Shown here in pieces: positions 41,625 through 51,503 of a stretch of DNA of 64,000 nucleotides. The stretch's first letter is position 1. Each line of letters opens with the position of its first letter. The notes under the pieces were generated by a model, which made no database searches, was not told the origin of the DNA, and saw nothing but the letters and a program-made list of their open reading frames with translations. The stretch is from an uncultured Lachnospiraceae bacterium (GTDB lineage: Bacteria > Bacillota > Clostridia > Lachnospirales > Lachnospiraceae), in contig CATLGV010000019.1 in the NCBI GenBank assembly GCA_949948735.1, forward strand, positions 1 to 64,000, given 5' to 3'. Position numbers and translations under genes: made by a program.

Positions 41625-43256
41625 ATGGATAGAAGGATTACAAGAATATATTTGGCGATAGCCGCGATGGGGATACTTTGCACCCTCTTTTCGGCATTGG
41701 TTTTCCGGACGTATATTTATGACCGGGGACAGGACAGCGGTACGGGAGAAAAGGCGGTATCCTGGACGGACAGGATGCAGGAGCAAACAGAGGACGGCGT
41801 CTATCGGTTCTCGGCAATACTTCCGGAGGAGGGAACGGACAATACCGTGATCGCGTACGATACGGCGCACATGCTTCTTGAGGTGACAATCGGCGGAAAA
41901 ACCGTCTATACGCTGACGACGGAGGCAGGCCGGTGGATGAAGACGCCGGGGTATCAGTGGAATTTTATCTCGCTGATGCCGGAGGACGCGGGGAAAGAGA
42001 TTGTTTTCCTTGTGCGGCCGGCCTACAAGGATACGAAGCCCAAGGGCGGGTTTTATTACGGAACCCGCAGCGCGGTAGAGCACATCATTGTAAAGGAGAG
42101 GCTGTTCAAGTTTTTCATAACCTGTATGATTTTGATTGTGGGCGTGATTTTGCTGCTGTATACAGTCGTGATTATGGAAAAGGGGCAGGAGGACGCAGGA
42201 CTGCGCAACTTCACGATCTTTGCCATTATGCTGGGCATCTGGATGATCTGTGAATCCCAGCTTCTTGAGCTGTACATATCCTGCGGAATCGCGATGGTGT
42301 TTCTGGATCATCTGATGCTGATGCTGATGCCGCTGCCGTTTCTCCTTTTTTTGCGCAATATGTATCCCAACAGGGAAAATCCGCTCTGGGCAGGCTGCTG
42401 CTATCTGAACTGCGCGGTTGTAGTCATAAGAGTGCTTCTGCAGATGCTGGGGCTGTATGATCTGCGGGAAACGCTTTGGCTGACGCATGCGGCCCTCTGT
42501 ATATTCGTAGTGTGCGTGTTTGCGCTGAGCGTATCCGAAATCGTCAAAAAGGAGATGACGCGCCAGCTGCGGCTGAATATCTGCTGCGTGCTGGTGCTGG
42601 TTGCGGCGGTATTTCTGGAGCTGGCACAGTACCGGTTCTACAACAGGAGTACCCCGATTGGCAGTATTGGCTTTCTCTTCTATATCGTTGTTATGGGCAT
42701 ATCCGGCGTGAAAAAGTCGCGCAGAATCATGGAACAGGCCAAGGAAAGCGAGCTTTACCGGAAGCTGGCCTTTGTGGACGAGCTGACGGGCGTGTACAAC
42801 CGGACGGCTTTTAAAAGGGATCTGAACAGCTGTCTGACGACCGACGGGGAGACGCAGGAGGCCGGGATTTGCCCTACCGTGCTTTATATGTTTGATTTGA
42901 ACGATTTGAAAAAGTGCAACGATAATTTCGGACATGAATACGGCGACCGCTATATTAAGATGATAGCGCAGGGGCTGCGGCAGATGTTTGAGGGCGATGG
43001 GGCCTGTTACCGGATTGGCGGCGACGAGTTCTGCGTGATCATGCCGTTTGTTTCTGAGGAAGCGGCTTTGGAAAAGCTAAACCGCCTCGATGCATATGTG
43101 ACGGAGCTGAGAAAGCAGGATTTCGTCGTGCCGGTGAGCGTGGCGATGGGCTATGCCGTATATGACTCTGAGCTGGATACAACGCTTGAGGATACGATGC
43201 GGCGGGCCGACGACATGATGTATCAGAATAAACAGGCACAAAAAAACGGGCGTTAG
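41625..43256 (+). CDS. Membrane diguanylate cyclase with extracytoplasmic sensor region (543 aa)
   Basis: A first membrane helix (about 8-28) is followed by an extracytoplasmic region of about 130 residues (beta-rich). Six to seven helices then span about 160-370, giving a 7TM-DISM-like receptor layout. The C-terminal GGDEF domain (about 385-540) has an intact RIGGDEF active site near 463-469 and DLNDLKKCNDNFGHEYGD for substrate binding. It would make cyclic di-GMP from GTP in response to an external signal. No RxxD inhibitory site is seen just before GGDEF. Cyclic di-GMP could link to the flagellar genes earlier in the window. Confidence 0.9.
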   Translation: MDRRITRIYLAIAAMGILCTLFSALVFRTYIYDRGQDSGTGEKAVSWTDRMQEQTEDGVYRFSAILPEEGTDNTVIAYDTAHMLLEVTIGGKTVYTLTTEAGRWMKTPGYQWNFISLMPEDAGKEIVFLVRPAYKDTKPKGGFYYGTRSAVEHIIVKERLFKFFITCMILIVGVILLLYTVVIMEKGQEDAGLRNFTIFAIMLGIWMICESQLLELYISCGIAMVFLDHLMLMLMPLPFLLFLRNMYPNRENPLWAGCCYLNCAVVVIRVLLQMLGLYDLRETLWLTHAALCIFVVCVFALSVSEIVKKEMTRQLRLNICCVLVLVAAVFLELAQYRFYNRSTPIGSIGFLFYIVVMGISGVKKSRRIMEQAKESELYRKLAFVDELTGVYNRTAFKRDLNSCLTTDGETQEAGICPTVLYMFDLNDLKKCNDNFGHEYGDRYIKMIAQGLRQMFEGDGACYRIGGDEFCVIMPFVSEEAALEKLNRLDAYVTELRKQDFVVPVSVAMGYAVYDSELDTTLEDTMRRADDMMYQNKQAQKNGR

Positions 43257-43270
43257 CACGCTCGTTTTTT
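43241..43270 (+). terminator. Terminator overlapping the GGDEF gene stop
   Basis: AAAAACGGGCGT (about 43242-43253) pairs with ACGCTCGTTTTT (43258-43269) with one G-U pair and a short loop containing the stop codon. Confidence 0.85.
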
Positions 43271-43317
43271 GCGCAGGGAGAACGCCTGCCTGATAATCTC
43301 AAAACCGGAATCTGGAT

Positions 43318-45081
43318 TCAAGGCTCCGCGTGGACAAAAGGCGCCACGAGAAAAATGGGGAGCCCGTAGAACAGGGCGTATGCATAGCGGAATTCCGCGG
43401 CGACCGGGGCGGCGATGCACAGTGTCAGCACCAGCGCAATGCAGGGCAGATAGATAAGCGCCTTTTCGGTATCGCCCGTCCGCAGGCAGACGGCAGCGCC
43501 TGTTAAAATCACCCAGAATATCAGGCCCATGCTCCAGAGCGCTCCGTACAGAGGGAACAGCTCATGCAGCTTAAAGAGGATTTCTTTGATTTTGATAACG
43601 ATATTTCCGCGCAGAATCGGCTGCCAGGTCAGGCCAAATTCATTCGGATAAATGCCCTCGTCAAGACCGACCGTATAGGAAACGTCAGGATACCAGTAGC
43701 CCTTTGTCTGCGCCACATAGGCGTCAAAGTAGGACTTGGTATGGGCAAGGCCAATCGAAAGCCATGTCTGGAAAAAGGCAGTCTTGTGCGCCTCAAGATA
43801 ATCCGGATTTCCCTGCCGGACAAGGTTTTTGATATTGTCCGACACATCGGGCTGATATTGGGAGGGCACCTGCTCCAGATCCATAATACTGCCCATAAAT
43901 TCAAGCTCCTTTGGCGTCAGGGCTTCTCCCTTTGCCACCACGCGCGCAATCTGCTGGAGCGGGATGGACAGCGACTCGACAAAGTCCGCCTGCTTAATCT
44001 CGTAAATATTCATACACGGATACTTCACAAAAAGCACCAGAAGCAATATGACCAGATGTACGGGAATCATCGTTTTCCAATTCCTTCTGTAAATAAACAG
44101 AATAAAGGGCAGCGTCACCAGAAACACATACCAGCCGTTGGTGCGCAGCAGGCTGATCATAACGCCTGAAAAGACATACGGCAGAATCAGCGTAAAATAT
44201 TCGCTTACCGCAAGCTTCTGCGGGTCGGAATGGAGCAGACCGGACCTGGGACGCAGCAGAAAGCGCATCAGCGCCGCGGCAAAGAGCGTCATGGATCCGG
44301 CAAAGGGAATGTCCTTCCAGAGTGTGACCGCATAGGCGCCATGGTAGGGCATCAGGGCATAGAAGCCGATGACTATGGCGATAACGGGAAAAATGACGTC
44401 CGCCTTTTGCAGGGTTTTGACAACATATCCGGCAACCAGCGCCATAAAAAGCATTTGCGCCAGTGTATACAGGGCGAGCCCGAAGTAAATGTCGCCGGTA
44501 AAAAACAGGCCGATATTGTAGAACATCCCGAGCAGAAGCGTGTGTATTACGGAATGGTGGTTGCTCAGCTCATAAGCGCCGATAACCTGCGCATACTGGT
44601 TGATGCTGTCCGGCGTCATCACACCGGGATACGCGTGCAGAAAGTAAGGTGTCCAGCCAAGCAGGCACAGTACGGCGGCGGCATAGGGAAGCCAGGGCCG
44701 CTGGTAGGCGGCGCCCGTAAGGTGCACCAGCTCGCTTGCCTGTAAGAGCCACGCAGTCAGATGATAGTATATCGTAAACAGTCCGAATGCCGTAAGCGCA
44801 AGAATAATCAGACCAAACAGCGGGCTTGAGAAGCCGGTGAGAATTTCCGGATAGCGTACCGCAAGCGTAAATACCGAAAACAATACGCCCAAAATGCAGG
44901 AGAGCACGGAATCGGGAATCGTAATACGTTCCTCAAACCGATCCTCGTCAAGCTGCAAAAAGACATAAAAAAACACGGAAAAAATAACAAGGGAGAGCGG
45001 GTTGGCAGGCTGCATGCCGCTCATCCGCATCACCGCAAACAGTGATAAAAAGCTTTTAAAGAATATTTTAAACAGACGCAT
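43318..45081 (-). CDS. DUF6020-family polytopic membrane protein (587 aa)
   Basis: About 12 to 13 hydrophobic helices span most of the protein. The loop HAYPGVMTPDSINQYAQVIG after helix 5 and YHGAYAVTLWKDIPFAGSM later are typical of DUF6020 proteins, which look like GT-C glycosyltransferases: an acidic residue in the first long outer loop may bind a lipid-linked sugar. Such proteins are widespread in Lachnospiraceae. It likely transfers a sugar outside the membrane, but donor and acceptor are unknown. It stands alone on the minus strand. Confidence 0.75.
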   Translation of the reverse strand: MRLFKIFFKSFLSLFAVMRMSGMQPANPLSLVIFSVFFYVFLQLDEDRFEERITIPDSVLSCILGVLFSVFTLAVRYPEILTGFSSPLFGLIILALTAFGLFTIYYHLTAWLLQASELVHLTGAAYQRPWLPYAAAVLCLLGWTPYFLHAYPGVMTPDSINQYAQVIGAYELSNHHSVIHTLLLGMFYNIGLFFTGDIYFGLALYTLAQMLFMALVAGYVVKTLQKADVIFPVIAIVIGFYALMPYHGAYAVTLWKDIPFAGSMTLFAAALMRFLLRPRSGLLHSDPQKLAVSEYFTLILPYVFSGVMISLLRTNGWYVFLVTLPFILFIYRRNWKTMIPVHLVILLLVLFVKYPCMNIYEIKQADFVESLSIPLQQIARVVAKGEALTPKELEFMGSIMDLEQVPSQYQPDVSDNIKNLVRQGNPDYLEAHKTAFFQTWLSIGLAHTKSYFDAYVAQTKGYWYPDVSYTVGLDEGIYPNEFGLTWQPILRGNIVIKIKEILFKLHELFPLYGALWSMGLIFWVILTGAAVCLRTGDTEKALIYLPCIALVLTLCIAAPVAAEFRYAYALFYGLPIFLVAPFVHAEP

Positions 45082-45165
45082 ATTGTCCTCCGTTTTTTCG
45101 AATTTTATGTATATGTATCATCTTAGAATGAAATGCAGGGAGAGTCAACAACTTGCTGACAAAGA

Positions 45166-45194
45166 TTGCATTATTTGGTAATTTCTGCTAAACT
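45166..45194 (+). promoter_or_regulatory. Promoter of the hisC-DUF368 operon
   Basis: TTGCAT (45166-45171), 17-base spacer, TAAACT (45189-45194) with an extended TG just before it; 40 bases upstream of ATG 45234. Confidence 0.65.
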
Positions 45195-45233
45195 GTTTGA
45201 GACCATAGCAAAAAGGAAGCGGGAGGAACAAGT

Positions 45234-46307
45234 ATGAACTGGGAGAACAATGTCCGCAGAGTGGTGCCCTATCAGGCGGGAGAGCAGCCGCAGAGCGGGA
45301 AGGTCATTAAGCTGAATACCAACGAGTGCCCTTATCCGCCGTCGCCGCGGGTGGAGGCGGTTTTGCACCAATTTGATTATGACGTGCTGCGCAAATACCC
45401 CGATCCGGATGTGTCGGCGCTGACCGGCGCGCTTGCAAAGCGTCACGGCCTGTCCAGGGAGCAGGTGTTTGTGGGCGTAGGCTCGGACGATGTACTGGCG
45501 ATGGCGTTTCTGACATTTTTCAATTCCGGCAAACCCATTCTGTTCCCGGACATCACATATTCATTTTATGACGTATGGGCGGATTTATACAGAATCCCGT
45601 ATAAATGCCAGCCGCTGGATAAGGACTTTTTGCTGGTGAAGGAGGACTATCTGAAAGAAAACGGCGGTATTGTTATCGCGAATCCCAACGCGCCTACGGG
45701 GATTATGACAGATGTGTCGGATTTGGAGGAGATTATCCGCGCCAATCCCGGTTCGGTTGTAATCATTGATGAGGCCTATGTGGATTTTGGCGGCGAAAGC
45801 TGCGTGCCGCTGATTCAGAAATACGATAATCTGCTGGTGGTGCAGACCTTTTCCAAGTCCCGGGCAATGGCCGGGATGCGCATCGGGTACGCGATGGGCA
45901 GCAGGAGGCTGATACGTTATCTGCAGGATGTGAAGTTCTCTTTTAATTCTTATACGATGAATGCGACTGCGATTGCGGCCGGTGTGGCCTCCGTTGAGGA
46001 CGAGGAGTACTTCAGGGAGATTACGGATAAGGTCATCGCGACGAGAGAATATACAAAGGAAGCGCTGCAAAAGCTCGGCTTTACCGTTACCGACTCCCGG
46101 ACGAACTTTGTCTTTGCGGCGCACAGGAGCATTCCTGCAAAGAAAATATTCGAAGCCCTGCGGGCGCAGGAGATTTATGTGCGCTACTGGGAGAAGCCGC
46201 GTATTGACAATTATATGCGCATCTCCATCGGGACGCGCCGGGAGATGGATGAGACCATCCGCTTTTTGGAAAGCCGGCTTGGGGAGCTTGAACGGGAACA
46301 AAGCTAA
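45234..46307 (+). CDS. hisC: Histidinol-phosphate aminotransferase (357 aa)
   Basis: Fold-type I PLP enzyme: LNTNECPYPPSP near the start, NPNAPTG substrate loop, IDEAYVDFG, and the PLP lysine Lys208 in TFSKSRAMAGMRIGYAMG. Length and pattern match HisC, which converts imidazole acetol phosphate to histidinol phosphate. No other his genes are nearby, so it may also serve aromatic amino acids, as stand-alone HisC paralogues often do. GGGAGGA precedes ATG 45234. Confidence 0.88.
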   Translation: MNWENNVRRVVPYQAGEQPQSGKVIKLNTNECPYPPSPRVEAVLHQFDYDVLRKYPDPDVSALTGALAKRHGLSREQVFVGVGSDDVLAMAFLTFFNSGKPILFPDITYSFYDVWADLYRIPYKCQPLDKDFLLVKEDYLKENGGIVIANPNAPTGIMTDVSDLEEIIRANPGSVVIIDEAYVDFGGESCVPLIQKYDNLLVVQTFSKSRAMAGMRIGYAMGSRRLIRYLQDVKFSFNSYTMNATAIAAGVASVEDEEYFREITDKVIATREYTKEALQKLGFTVTDSRTNFVFAAHRSIPAKKIFEALRAQEIYVRYWEKPRIDNYMRISIGTRREMDETIRFLESRLGELEREQS

Positions 46308-46328
46308 AGGAAGGAGCATGTGTATAAG

Positions 46329-47186
46329 ATGAAGGAGTTTATTGCAAATATATTGAGGGGAATCGTGGTAGGGCTTGCCAATGTCATTCCCGGGGTCAGC
46401 GGGGGAACGATGATGGTATCCATGGGAATCTATGATAAGCTGATTCTGGTACTGACGCATTTTGTCAGGCGGTTCAAGGAGGCGGTCGCGCTGCTGGTGC
46501 CGATTGTCATCGGCATGCTGCTTGCCATCGCTGTTTTCTCGAAGCTGTTTTCCGAGGTGTTTTTCCCCAATTATCCACTGCAGACCAATCTGTTTTTTAT
46601 CGGCCTGATTCTGGGCGGACTGCCCGTTATCTATAAGAAGGTCAGGGGGAATACCATCCGCCTTCCGCACATTGCCGCGTTCGCGGTATTCTTTGTGGTG
46701 GTCGTGGGCTTTGCGCTGCTCGGGGAGGGCGTGGATTCCGGCGCGGATGTGTCCTTTAGCGTCGTGAATGTGATCAAGCTCTTTTTTGTGGGTGTGATTG
46801 CGGCGGCAACCATGGTTATTCCGGGCGTCAGCGGCTCGATGATTTTGATGATTATGGGATATTACAACACGATTTTGGACACGGTCAGCGCTTTTATCGA
46901 TGCGCTCAGAGGCTTTGATATCGGACGGATGCTGGAGCTGTGCCTGATACTGGTGCCCTTTGGCATCGGGGTTCTGATTGGTATTGTGGCGGTGGCAAAG
47001 CTGATTGAGTTTATCTTAAAGAAATATACGCTGGTTGCGTACTGGGCAATTATCGGGTTGATTGCGGCGTCTCCGTTTGCCATCCTGATTATGATGGAGG
47101 CGGGAACCATCGGAGTGCTGCAGATTGTTACGGGCATTGTGTTGTTTGCGGCGGGATTTTTTGTTTCATTAAAGCTTGGGGAATAA
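46329..47186 (+). CDS. DUF368 membrane protein, undecaprenyl phosphate transporter-like (285 aa)
   Basis: Two related motifs, GLANVIPGVSGGTMMV (about 12-27) and MVIPGVSGSMILMIMG (about 160-176), mark the internal repeat typical of DUF368, among 8 to 9 hydrophobic helices. DUF368 and DedA proteins have been reported to recycle undecaprenyl phosphate across the membrane for cell-wall synthesis. ATG 46329 is 12 bases after AGGAG; GTG 46320 is an alternative three codons upstream. It follows hisC by about 20 bases. Confidence 0.85.
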   Translation: MKEFIANILRGIVVGLANVIPGVSGGTMMVSMGIYDKLILVLTHFVRRFKEAVALLVPIVIGMLLAIAVFSKLFSEVFFPNYPLQTNLFFIGLILGGLPVIYKKVRGNTIRLPHIAAFAVFFVVVVGFALLGEGVDSGADVSFSVVNVIKLFFVGVIAAATMVIPGVSGSMILMIMGYYNTILDTVSAFIDALRGFDIGRMLELCLILVPFGIGVLIGIVAVAKLIEFILKKYTLVAYWAIIGLIAASPFAILIMMEAGTIGVLQIVTGIVLFAAGFFVSLKLGE

Positions 47187-47202
47187 CCCGGGGAGGCGCA
47201 AA

Positions 47203-47946
47203 ATGGAGGCATATACGGATTTTGCCGGGGTGTATGATACGTTTATGGATGAGACGCCCTATGAGCAGTGGTGTGAAAACATTGTCCGGGAGCTTTCGCG
47301 AAACGGCATTGAGGACGGGCTGGTGTGCGAGCTGGGCTGCGGCACCGGAAGCATGACCCAGCTTCTGGCGGCCCGCGGCTATGACATGATAGGGATTGAC
47401 TGCGCGCAGGAGATGCTGAATGCCGCGTATGAGAAACGCGAACGGTCAGGGCTGGATATTCTTTACCTTAATCAGGACATGAAGGCATTTGAGCTGTACG
47501 GGACGGTGCGCGCCATCGTGAGCGTCTGCGACAGCATCAATTATCTGACAGACGGCGGGGAAATCGACGCCTGCTTTAGACTGGTAAAAAATTATCTGGA
47601 TCCCGGCGGGATTTTTTTCTTTGATTTTAACACCCGGTACAAATATGAGACGGTTATCGGGGACACGGTGATTGCGGAAAATCGTGAGGACTGCAGCTTT
47701 ATCTGGGAGAACTATTACGATTCGGCAACCGGCATGAACGAGTATGACCTGACGATATTTGCGAGACAGGAGAACGGGCTTTTTGCGCGGTCGCAGGAGA
47801 CGCATGTTCAAAGAGGCTACACGCTTGAGGAAATGAAAGCCTTTATCGCGGCGGCGGGGCTGGTATTTATACGGGCCTACGATGCGGACACGCTGGGCGG
47901 GGTTACCGCGCAGAGTGAGCGGATATACTGCGTTTCACGCAGATAG
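47203..47946 (+). CDS. Class I SAM-dependent methyltransferase (247 aa)
   Basis: Rossmann-like SAM-binding motif I VCELGCGTGSMTQLLA (about 46-60), motif II GIDCAQEMLNAA, and VSVCDSINYLT at the motif IV position. The YDTFMDETPYEQWCENI start is typical of a widespread Firmicutes small-molecule or ubiquinone-type methyltransferase group with unknown substrate. ATG 47203 follows GGGAGG at 6 bases. It is downstream of DUF368 and upstream of hslO by 33 bases, within one plus-strand run. Confidence 0.85.
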   Translation: MEAYTDFAGVYDTFMDETPYEQWCENIVRELSRNGIEDGLVCELGCGTGSMTQLLAARGYDMIGIDCAQEMLNAAYEKRERSGLDILYLNQDMKAFELYGTVRAIVSVCDSINYLTDGGEIDACFRLVKNYLDPGGIFFFDFNTRYKYETVIGDTVIAENREDCSFIWENYYDSATGMNEYDLTIFARQENGLFARSQETHVQRGYTLEEMKAFIAAAGLVFIRAYDADTLGGVTAQSERIYCVSRR

Positions 47947-47979
47947 CGTCATCCGGCGCGGCAGGAACGGGGGATTGAT

Positions 47980-48867
47980 ATGGGAGATTATATTGTAAGA
48001 GCGACGGCGGCCGGCGCACAGATACGCGCATTTGCCGCTACAACGAGGGATTTGGTGGAGCGGGCAAGAGCCGTCCATGACCTGAGCCCGGTGGTATCGG
48101 CGGGGCTTGGCAGGCTGCTTACGGCCGGCGCCATGATGGGCAGTATGCTCAAGGGGGAGAAGGATCTGCTTACGCTCCAGATCCGGTGCGACGGGCCGGT
48201 GCGCGGCCTCACGGTCACGGCCGATTCAAAGGCGCGCGTCAAGGGTAGCGCCATAGCGCCGCAGGTGATGCTGCCGCCCAATGCGCTAGGCAAGCTGGAT
48301 GTAGGCGGCGCAGTGGGAAACGGTATTTTAAGCGTTATCAAGGATATGGGATTAAAGGAGCCCTATGTGGGGCAGACTCAATTACAGACAGGGGAAATCG
48401 CGGAGGATCTGACTTATTACTTTGCGGCCTCCGAGCAGGTGCCCTCCGCAGTGGGGCTGGGCGTTCTGATGGAGAAGGACAATACGGTAAGGCGGGCAGG
48501 CGGATTTATTATTCAGCTGATGCCGTTTGCCGAGGATTCCGTGATGAACGCGCTGGAGGAAAAGCTCAGGACGATGGACAGCGTTACCGCTATTCTGGAT
48601 GCGGGCAATACGCCCGAGCAGCTCCTGGAAATCCTGCTGGGGGATTTATCGCTTGAGATTACGGATACGATGCCCGCGCAATATTACTGCGACTGCAGCA
48701 GGGAGCGTGTGGAGCGGGCTATGGTAAGCCTTGGGAAAAAGGATATTCAGGAGATGATAGACGACGGGAAGCAGATCGAGGTGAAATGCCAGTTCTGCGA
48801 CAGCGTATATTATTTTGAACCGCAGGATTTGGCGGTGCTGCTGCAGCGGGCAGGGACGGCGCGCTAG
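47980..48867 (+). CDS. hslO: Redox-regulated chaperone Hsp33 (295 aa)
   Basis: The N-terminal domain (VRATAAGAQIRAFAATTRDLVERA...) and the C-terminal zinc center are present: CDC (about 233-235), then CQFC about 32 residues later, giving the CxC...CxxC redox switch. Oxidation releases zinc and activates the holdase. Length matches the family (about 290). It is cytosolic and protects proteins during oxidative or bile stress. It is 33 bases after the methyltransferase and 35 bases before nadE. Confidence 0.95.
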   Translation: MGDYIVRATAAGAQIRAFAATTRDLVERARAVHDLSPVVSAGLGRLLTAGAMMGSMLKGEKDLLTLQIRCDGPVRGLTVTADSKARVKGSAIAPQVMLPPNALGKLDVGGAVGNGILSVIKDMGLKEPYVGQTQLQTGEIAEDLTYYFAASEQVPSAVGLGVLMEKDNTVRRAGGFIIQLMPFAEDSVMNALEEKLRTMDSVTAILDAGNTPEQLLEILLGDLSLEITDTMPAQYYCDCSRERVERAMVSLGKKDIQEMIDDGKQIEVKCQFCDSVYYFEPQDLAVLLQRAGTAR

Positions 48868-48902
48868 CAGATATTATTGAAGGGAAAGGCGGGACTACAT
48901 GC

Positions 48903-50840
48903 ATGTTGGACGGATTTCTGAAGGTGGCGGCGGCTACGCCAAAGATAAAGGTGGCCAATCCTGTTTTTAATGCAGGCGCAATCGTTGATATGATTTTGGA
49001 GGCGGACGCGAAGGGCGCAAAGGTGATTGTGCTGCCGGAGCTTTGTATCACAGGCTATACCTGTCAGGACTTGTTTCTGCAGGATAAGCTTCTTACGGCG
49101 GCAAAGGAGCAGCTGGAGGTGATTGCGCAGCGCACGGCCGGGACGGACGCGCTGGTTTTTGTCGGACTTCCGCTGGAGAAGGACGATAAGCTCTATAATA
49201 CGGCGGCGGTATTAAAAAGCGGAGCGCTTCTTGCGTTTATTCCCAAAAGCTTTATTCCTTCTTATGGGGAGTTTTACGAGACAAGGCATTTTGCGCCGGG
49301 CGGTGTGCAGACAGGGACGGTCCTGTTTCACGGAAAGGAGATTCCTTTTGACACCGATATCCTGTTTTGCTGCGACAGTCTGGAGGGAATGCGTATTGGC
49401 TGTGAGATCTGCGAGGATATATGGGCGGCGGATACGCCCGGAACAAGACATGCGCTTGCGGGGGCGAATGTAATCGTCAATCTTTCCGCGAGCAATGATC
49501 TGGTCGGAAAGGATACGTACCGTGAGGCGCTTGTAAAGGCGACCAGCGCGCGGCTTTTGTCCGCATACATTTATGCGAGCGCGGGAGACGGGGAATCCAC
49601 GCAGGACGTGGTCTACAGTGGTCATAACCTGATTGCCGAGAACGGTACGGTTCTGGCGCAGAGCAGACCGTTTACCACCGGAATTCTTTATGCCGATATC
49701 GATATCGCCAAGCTGCGGATGGAACGGCGGCGGATGACGACCTTTGAGGCGGGGAAAGCGGCGGCGCCCCATCTGCGGATTGAGTTTGGCTATGAGAAGG
49801 TGGTCCGGACGGCGCTGGACAGGAGCTTTCCGAAGACGCCTTTTGTCCCCGGGGACAGCGCAACGCGCAGAAAGCGCTGCGAGCAAATTCTTTCCATACA
49901 GGCAAACGGGCTGAAAAAGCGGTATGAGCATACCGGCTCCAGGACGGCGGTAATAGGGCTTTCGGGCGGTCTGGACTCGACCCTTGCACTGCTGGTGACG
50001 GTGCGCGCCTTCGATATGCTCGGTAAGGCGCGGTCGGACATTAAGGCCGTGACAATGCCCTGCTTTGGCACGACGGACAGGACGTACGAGAATGCGTGCA
50101 GGCTGGCGCAGGCCTGCGGCGTGGAGCTGACGGAGGTGGATATCCGCGCGGCGGTATTGCAGCATTTTGCCGATATCGGGCAGGATCCGGATACGCATGA
50201 CGTGACCTATGAGAACGGACAGGCAAGAGAGCGGACGCAGGTGCTGATGAATGTTGCCAACAAGCTTGGCGGACTGGTAATCGGAACCGGGGATATGTCG
50301 GAGCTGGCGCTGGGATGGGCGACCTACAACGGCGATCATATGTCGATGTACGGCGTAAACGCGGGCGTGCCCAAGACGCTGGTGCGTCATCTGGTGCAGT
50401 ATTACGCGGATACCTGCGGTGAAGAACGGCTGCGCACCGTGCTGCTGGATGTGCTTGACACACCGGTGAGCCCCGAGCTGCTGCCGCCTGCGGAGAACGG
50501 AAGGATTTCACAGAAAACGGAGGATTTGGTGGGCCCCTACGAGCTGCACGACTTCTTTCTGTACTATATGCTCCGCTGCGGATATCCGCCCTCAAAGATA
50601 TACCGCATTGCGGTGGATACCTTTGAGGGGGAATACGACACAGATGTCATTTTGAAATGGGAAAAGACATTTTACAGGCGCTTTTTCGCGCAGCATTTCA
50701 AACGCTCCTGCCTGCCGGACGGGCCGAAGGTGGGCAGCGTGGCGCTTTCGCCCAGAGGCGATTTGAGGATGCCCTCGGACGCCGACGCGCGCATCTGGCT
50801 GGAGGAGCTGGACGGATTACTGCAGGGCGCCGGTGCTTAA
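48903..50840 (+). CDS. nadE: Glutamine-dependent NAD+ synthetase (645 aa)
   Basis: An N-terminal nitrilase-type glutaminase domain (about 1-280) has nucleophile Cys170 in GCEICEDIWAA and the catalytic Glu in LPELCITGYTCQD. A C-terminal synthetase domain has the pyrophosphate loop GLSGGLDSTLAL and GTGDMSELALGW. It converts deamido-NAD+ to NAD+ with ammonia tunnelled from glutamine. The length of about 640 fits the bidomain type. Its last 24 bases overlap the end of the convergent minus-strand gene. Confidence 0.95.
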   Translation: MLDGFLKVAAATPKIKVANPVFNAGAIVDMILEADAKGAKVIVLPELCITGYTCQDLFLQDKLLTAAKEQLEVIAQRTAGTDALVFVGLPLEKDDKLYNTAAVLKSGALLAFIPKSFIPSYGEFYETRHFAPGGVQTGTVLFHGKEIPFDTDILFCCDSLEGMRIGCEICEDIWAADTPGTRHALAGANVIVNLSASNDLVGKDTYREALVKATSARLLSAYIYASAGDGESTQDVVYSGHNLIAENGTVLAQSRPFTTGILYADIDIAKLRMERRRMTTFEAGKAAAPHLRIEFGYEKVVRTALDRSFPKTPFVPGDSATRRKRCEQILSIQANGLKKRYEHTGSRTAVIGLSGGLDSTLALLVTVRAFDMLGKARSDIKAVTMPCFGTTDRTYENACRLAQACGVELTEVDIRAAVLQHFADIGQDPDTHDVTYENGQARERTQVLMNVANKLGGLVIGTGDMSELALGWATYNGDHMSMYGVNAGVPKTLVRHLVQYYADTCGEERLRTVLLDVLDTPVSPELLPPAENGRISQKTEDLVGPYELHDFFLYYMLRCGYPPSKIYRIAVDTFEGEYDTDVILKWEKTFYRRFFAQHFKRSCLPDGPKVGSVALSPRGDLRMPSDADARIWLEELDGLLQGAGA

Positions 50841-51371
50841 GGCGCTGTCGGAGGCATCCGTGTTTTCGACAACCCTTGCCTTGTCAAGGGAGGCGGAAAT
50901 CGCCTGTATCAGCAGGAGCGAGGTATAGCGGTTTTCCTCGGTGTAGCTGATATCCTCGAGACTCTGCTTGGCGAGGATTTCCTCCGCGAGGCCGGACAGC
51001 GTAGGCTCCATCAGCGGATACATGGTGGCAACCGCCTCGTCAACGTTGACGAGCGTAATCGCGTTGATATGATTCTTATCCACCGCTACCTGCAGTTCCA
51101 CATTGGAGCTGCCAAGCTGCAGCATGCTGGAATAGACGCCGGGCACATAGAGGTCGCCGGAGTTCAGACTTCCGCTGCTGCCCGGGGCAGTGGTTTCGGG
51201 CGCTGTGTTGTTTTCGTTGACAGGAGCCGCAGGTGTATCGGCATTTTTGGATGCACCGGGTACGAAAAGCGATATCGCGACCAGCAGAATCAGTATACTT
51301 ACAATCAAAAGAACAAGGGCATAGACCACTTCTTTTGAACGAAGAACAAGAATTTTTGTATTGGCACTCAT
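50817..51371 (-). CDS. Membrane-anchored protein with degenerate FMN-binding-like domain (184 aa)
   Basis: One membrane helix (about 14-37, VVYALVLLIVSILILLVAI) is followed by a Pro/Thr/Asn-rich linker and a C-terminal domain. That domain reads like FMN_bind (YVPGVYSSMLQLGSSNVELQVAVDKNHINAI, EEILAKQS), but the flavin-attachment SGATxTS motif is replaced by YTEENRYTS. It therefore probably cannot take covalent FMN. ATG 51371 follows GGAGT. It ends inside the tail of nadE on the opposite strand. The role is unknown; a structural relative of RnfG/NqrC-type domains is the best guess. Confidence 0.65.
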   Translation of the reverse strand: MSANTKILVLRSKEVVYALVLLIVSILILLVAISLFVPGASKNADTPAAPVNENNTAPETTAPGSSGSLNSGDLYVPGVYSSMLQLGSSNVELQVAVDKNHINAITLVNVDEAVATMYPLMEPTLSGLAEEILAKQSLEDISYTEENRYTSLLLIQAISASLDKARVVENTDASDSALSTGALQ

Positions 51372-51445
51372 GCTCAGGACTCCTTTTTGGACTCTTTTTA
51401 TCAAGATATGAGGGGAGAAAACGATATATTACTGTGAGAACAAAA

Positions 51446-51474
51446 TTGACAAAATTATCAAAAGCGCGTTTAAT
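51446..51474 (+). promoter_or_regulatory. Promoter of glnA
   Basis: TTGACA (51446-51451), 17-base spacer, TTTAAT (51469-51474), 30 bases before ATG 51504. The AT-rich surroundings hold an imperfect palindrome (TTGACAAAATTATCAA). Confidence 0.65.
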
Positions 51475-51503
51475 TATATTTTAGGAAAGGACGGGTACGG
51501 AGG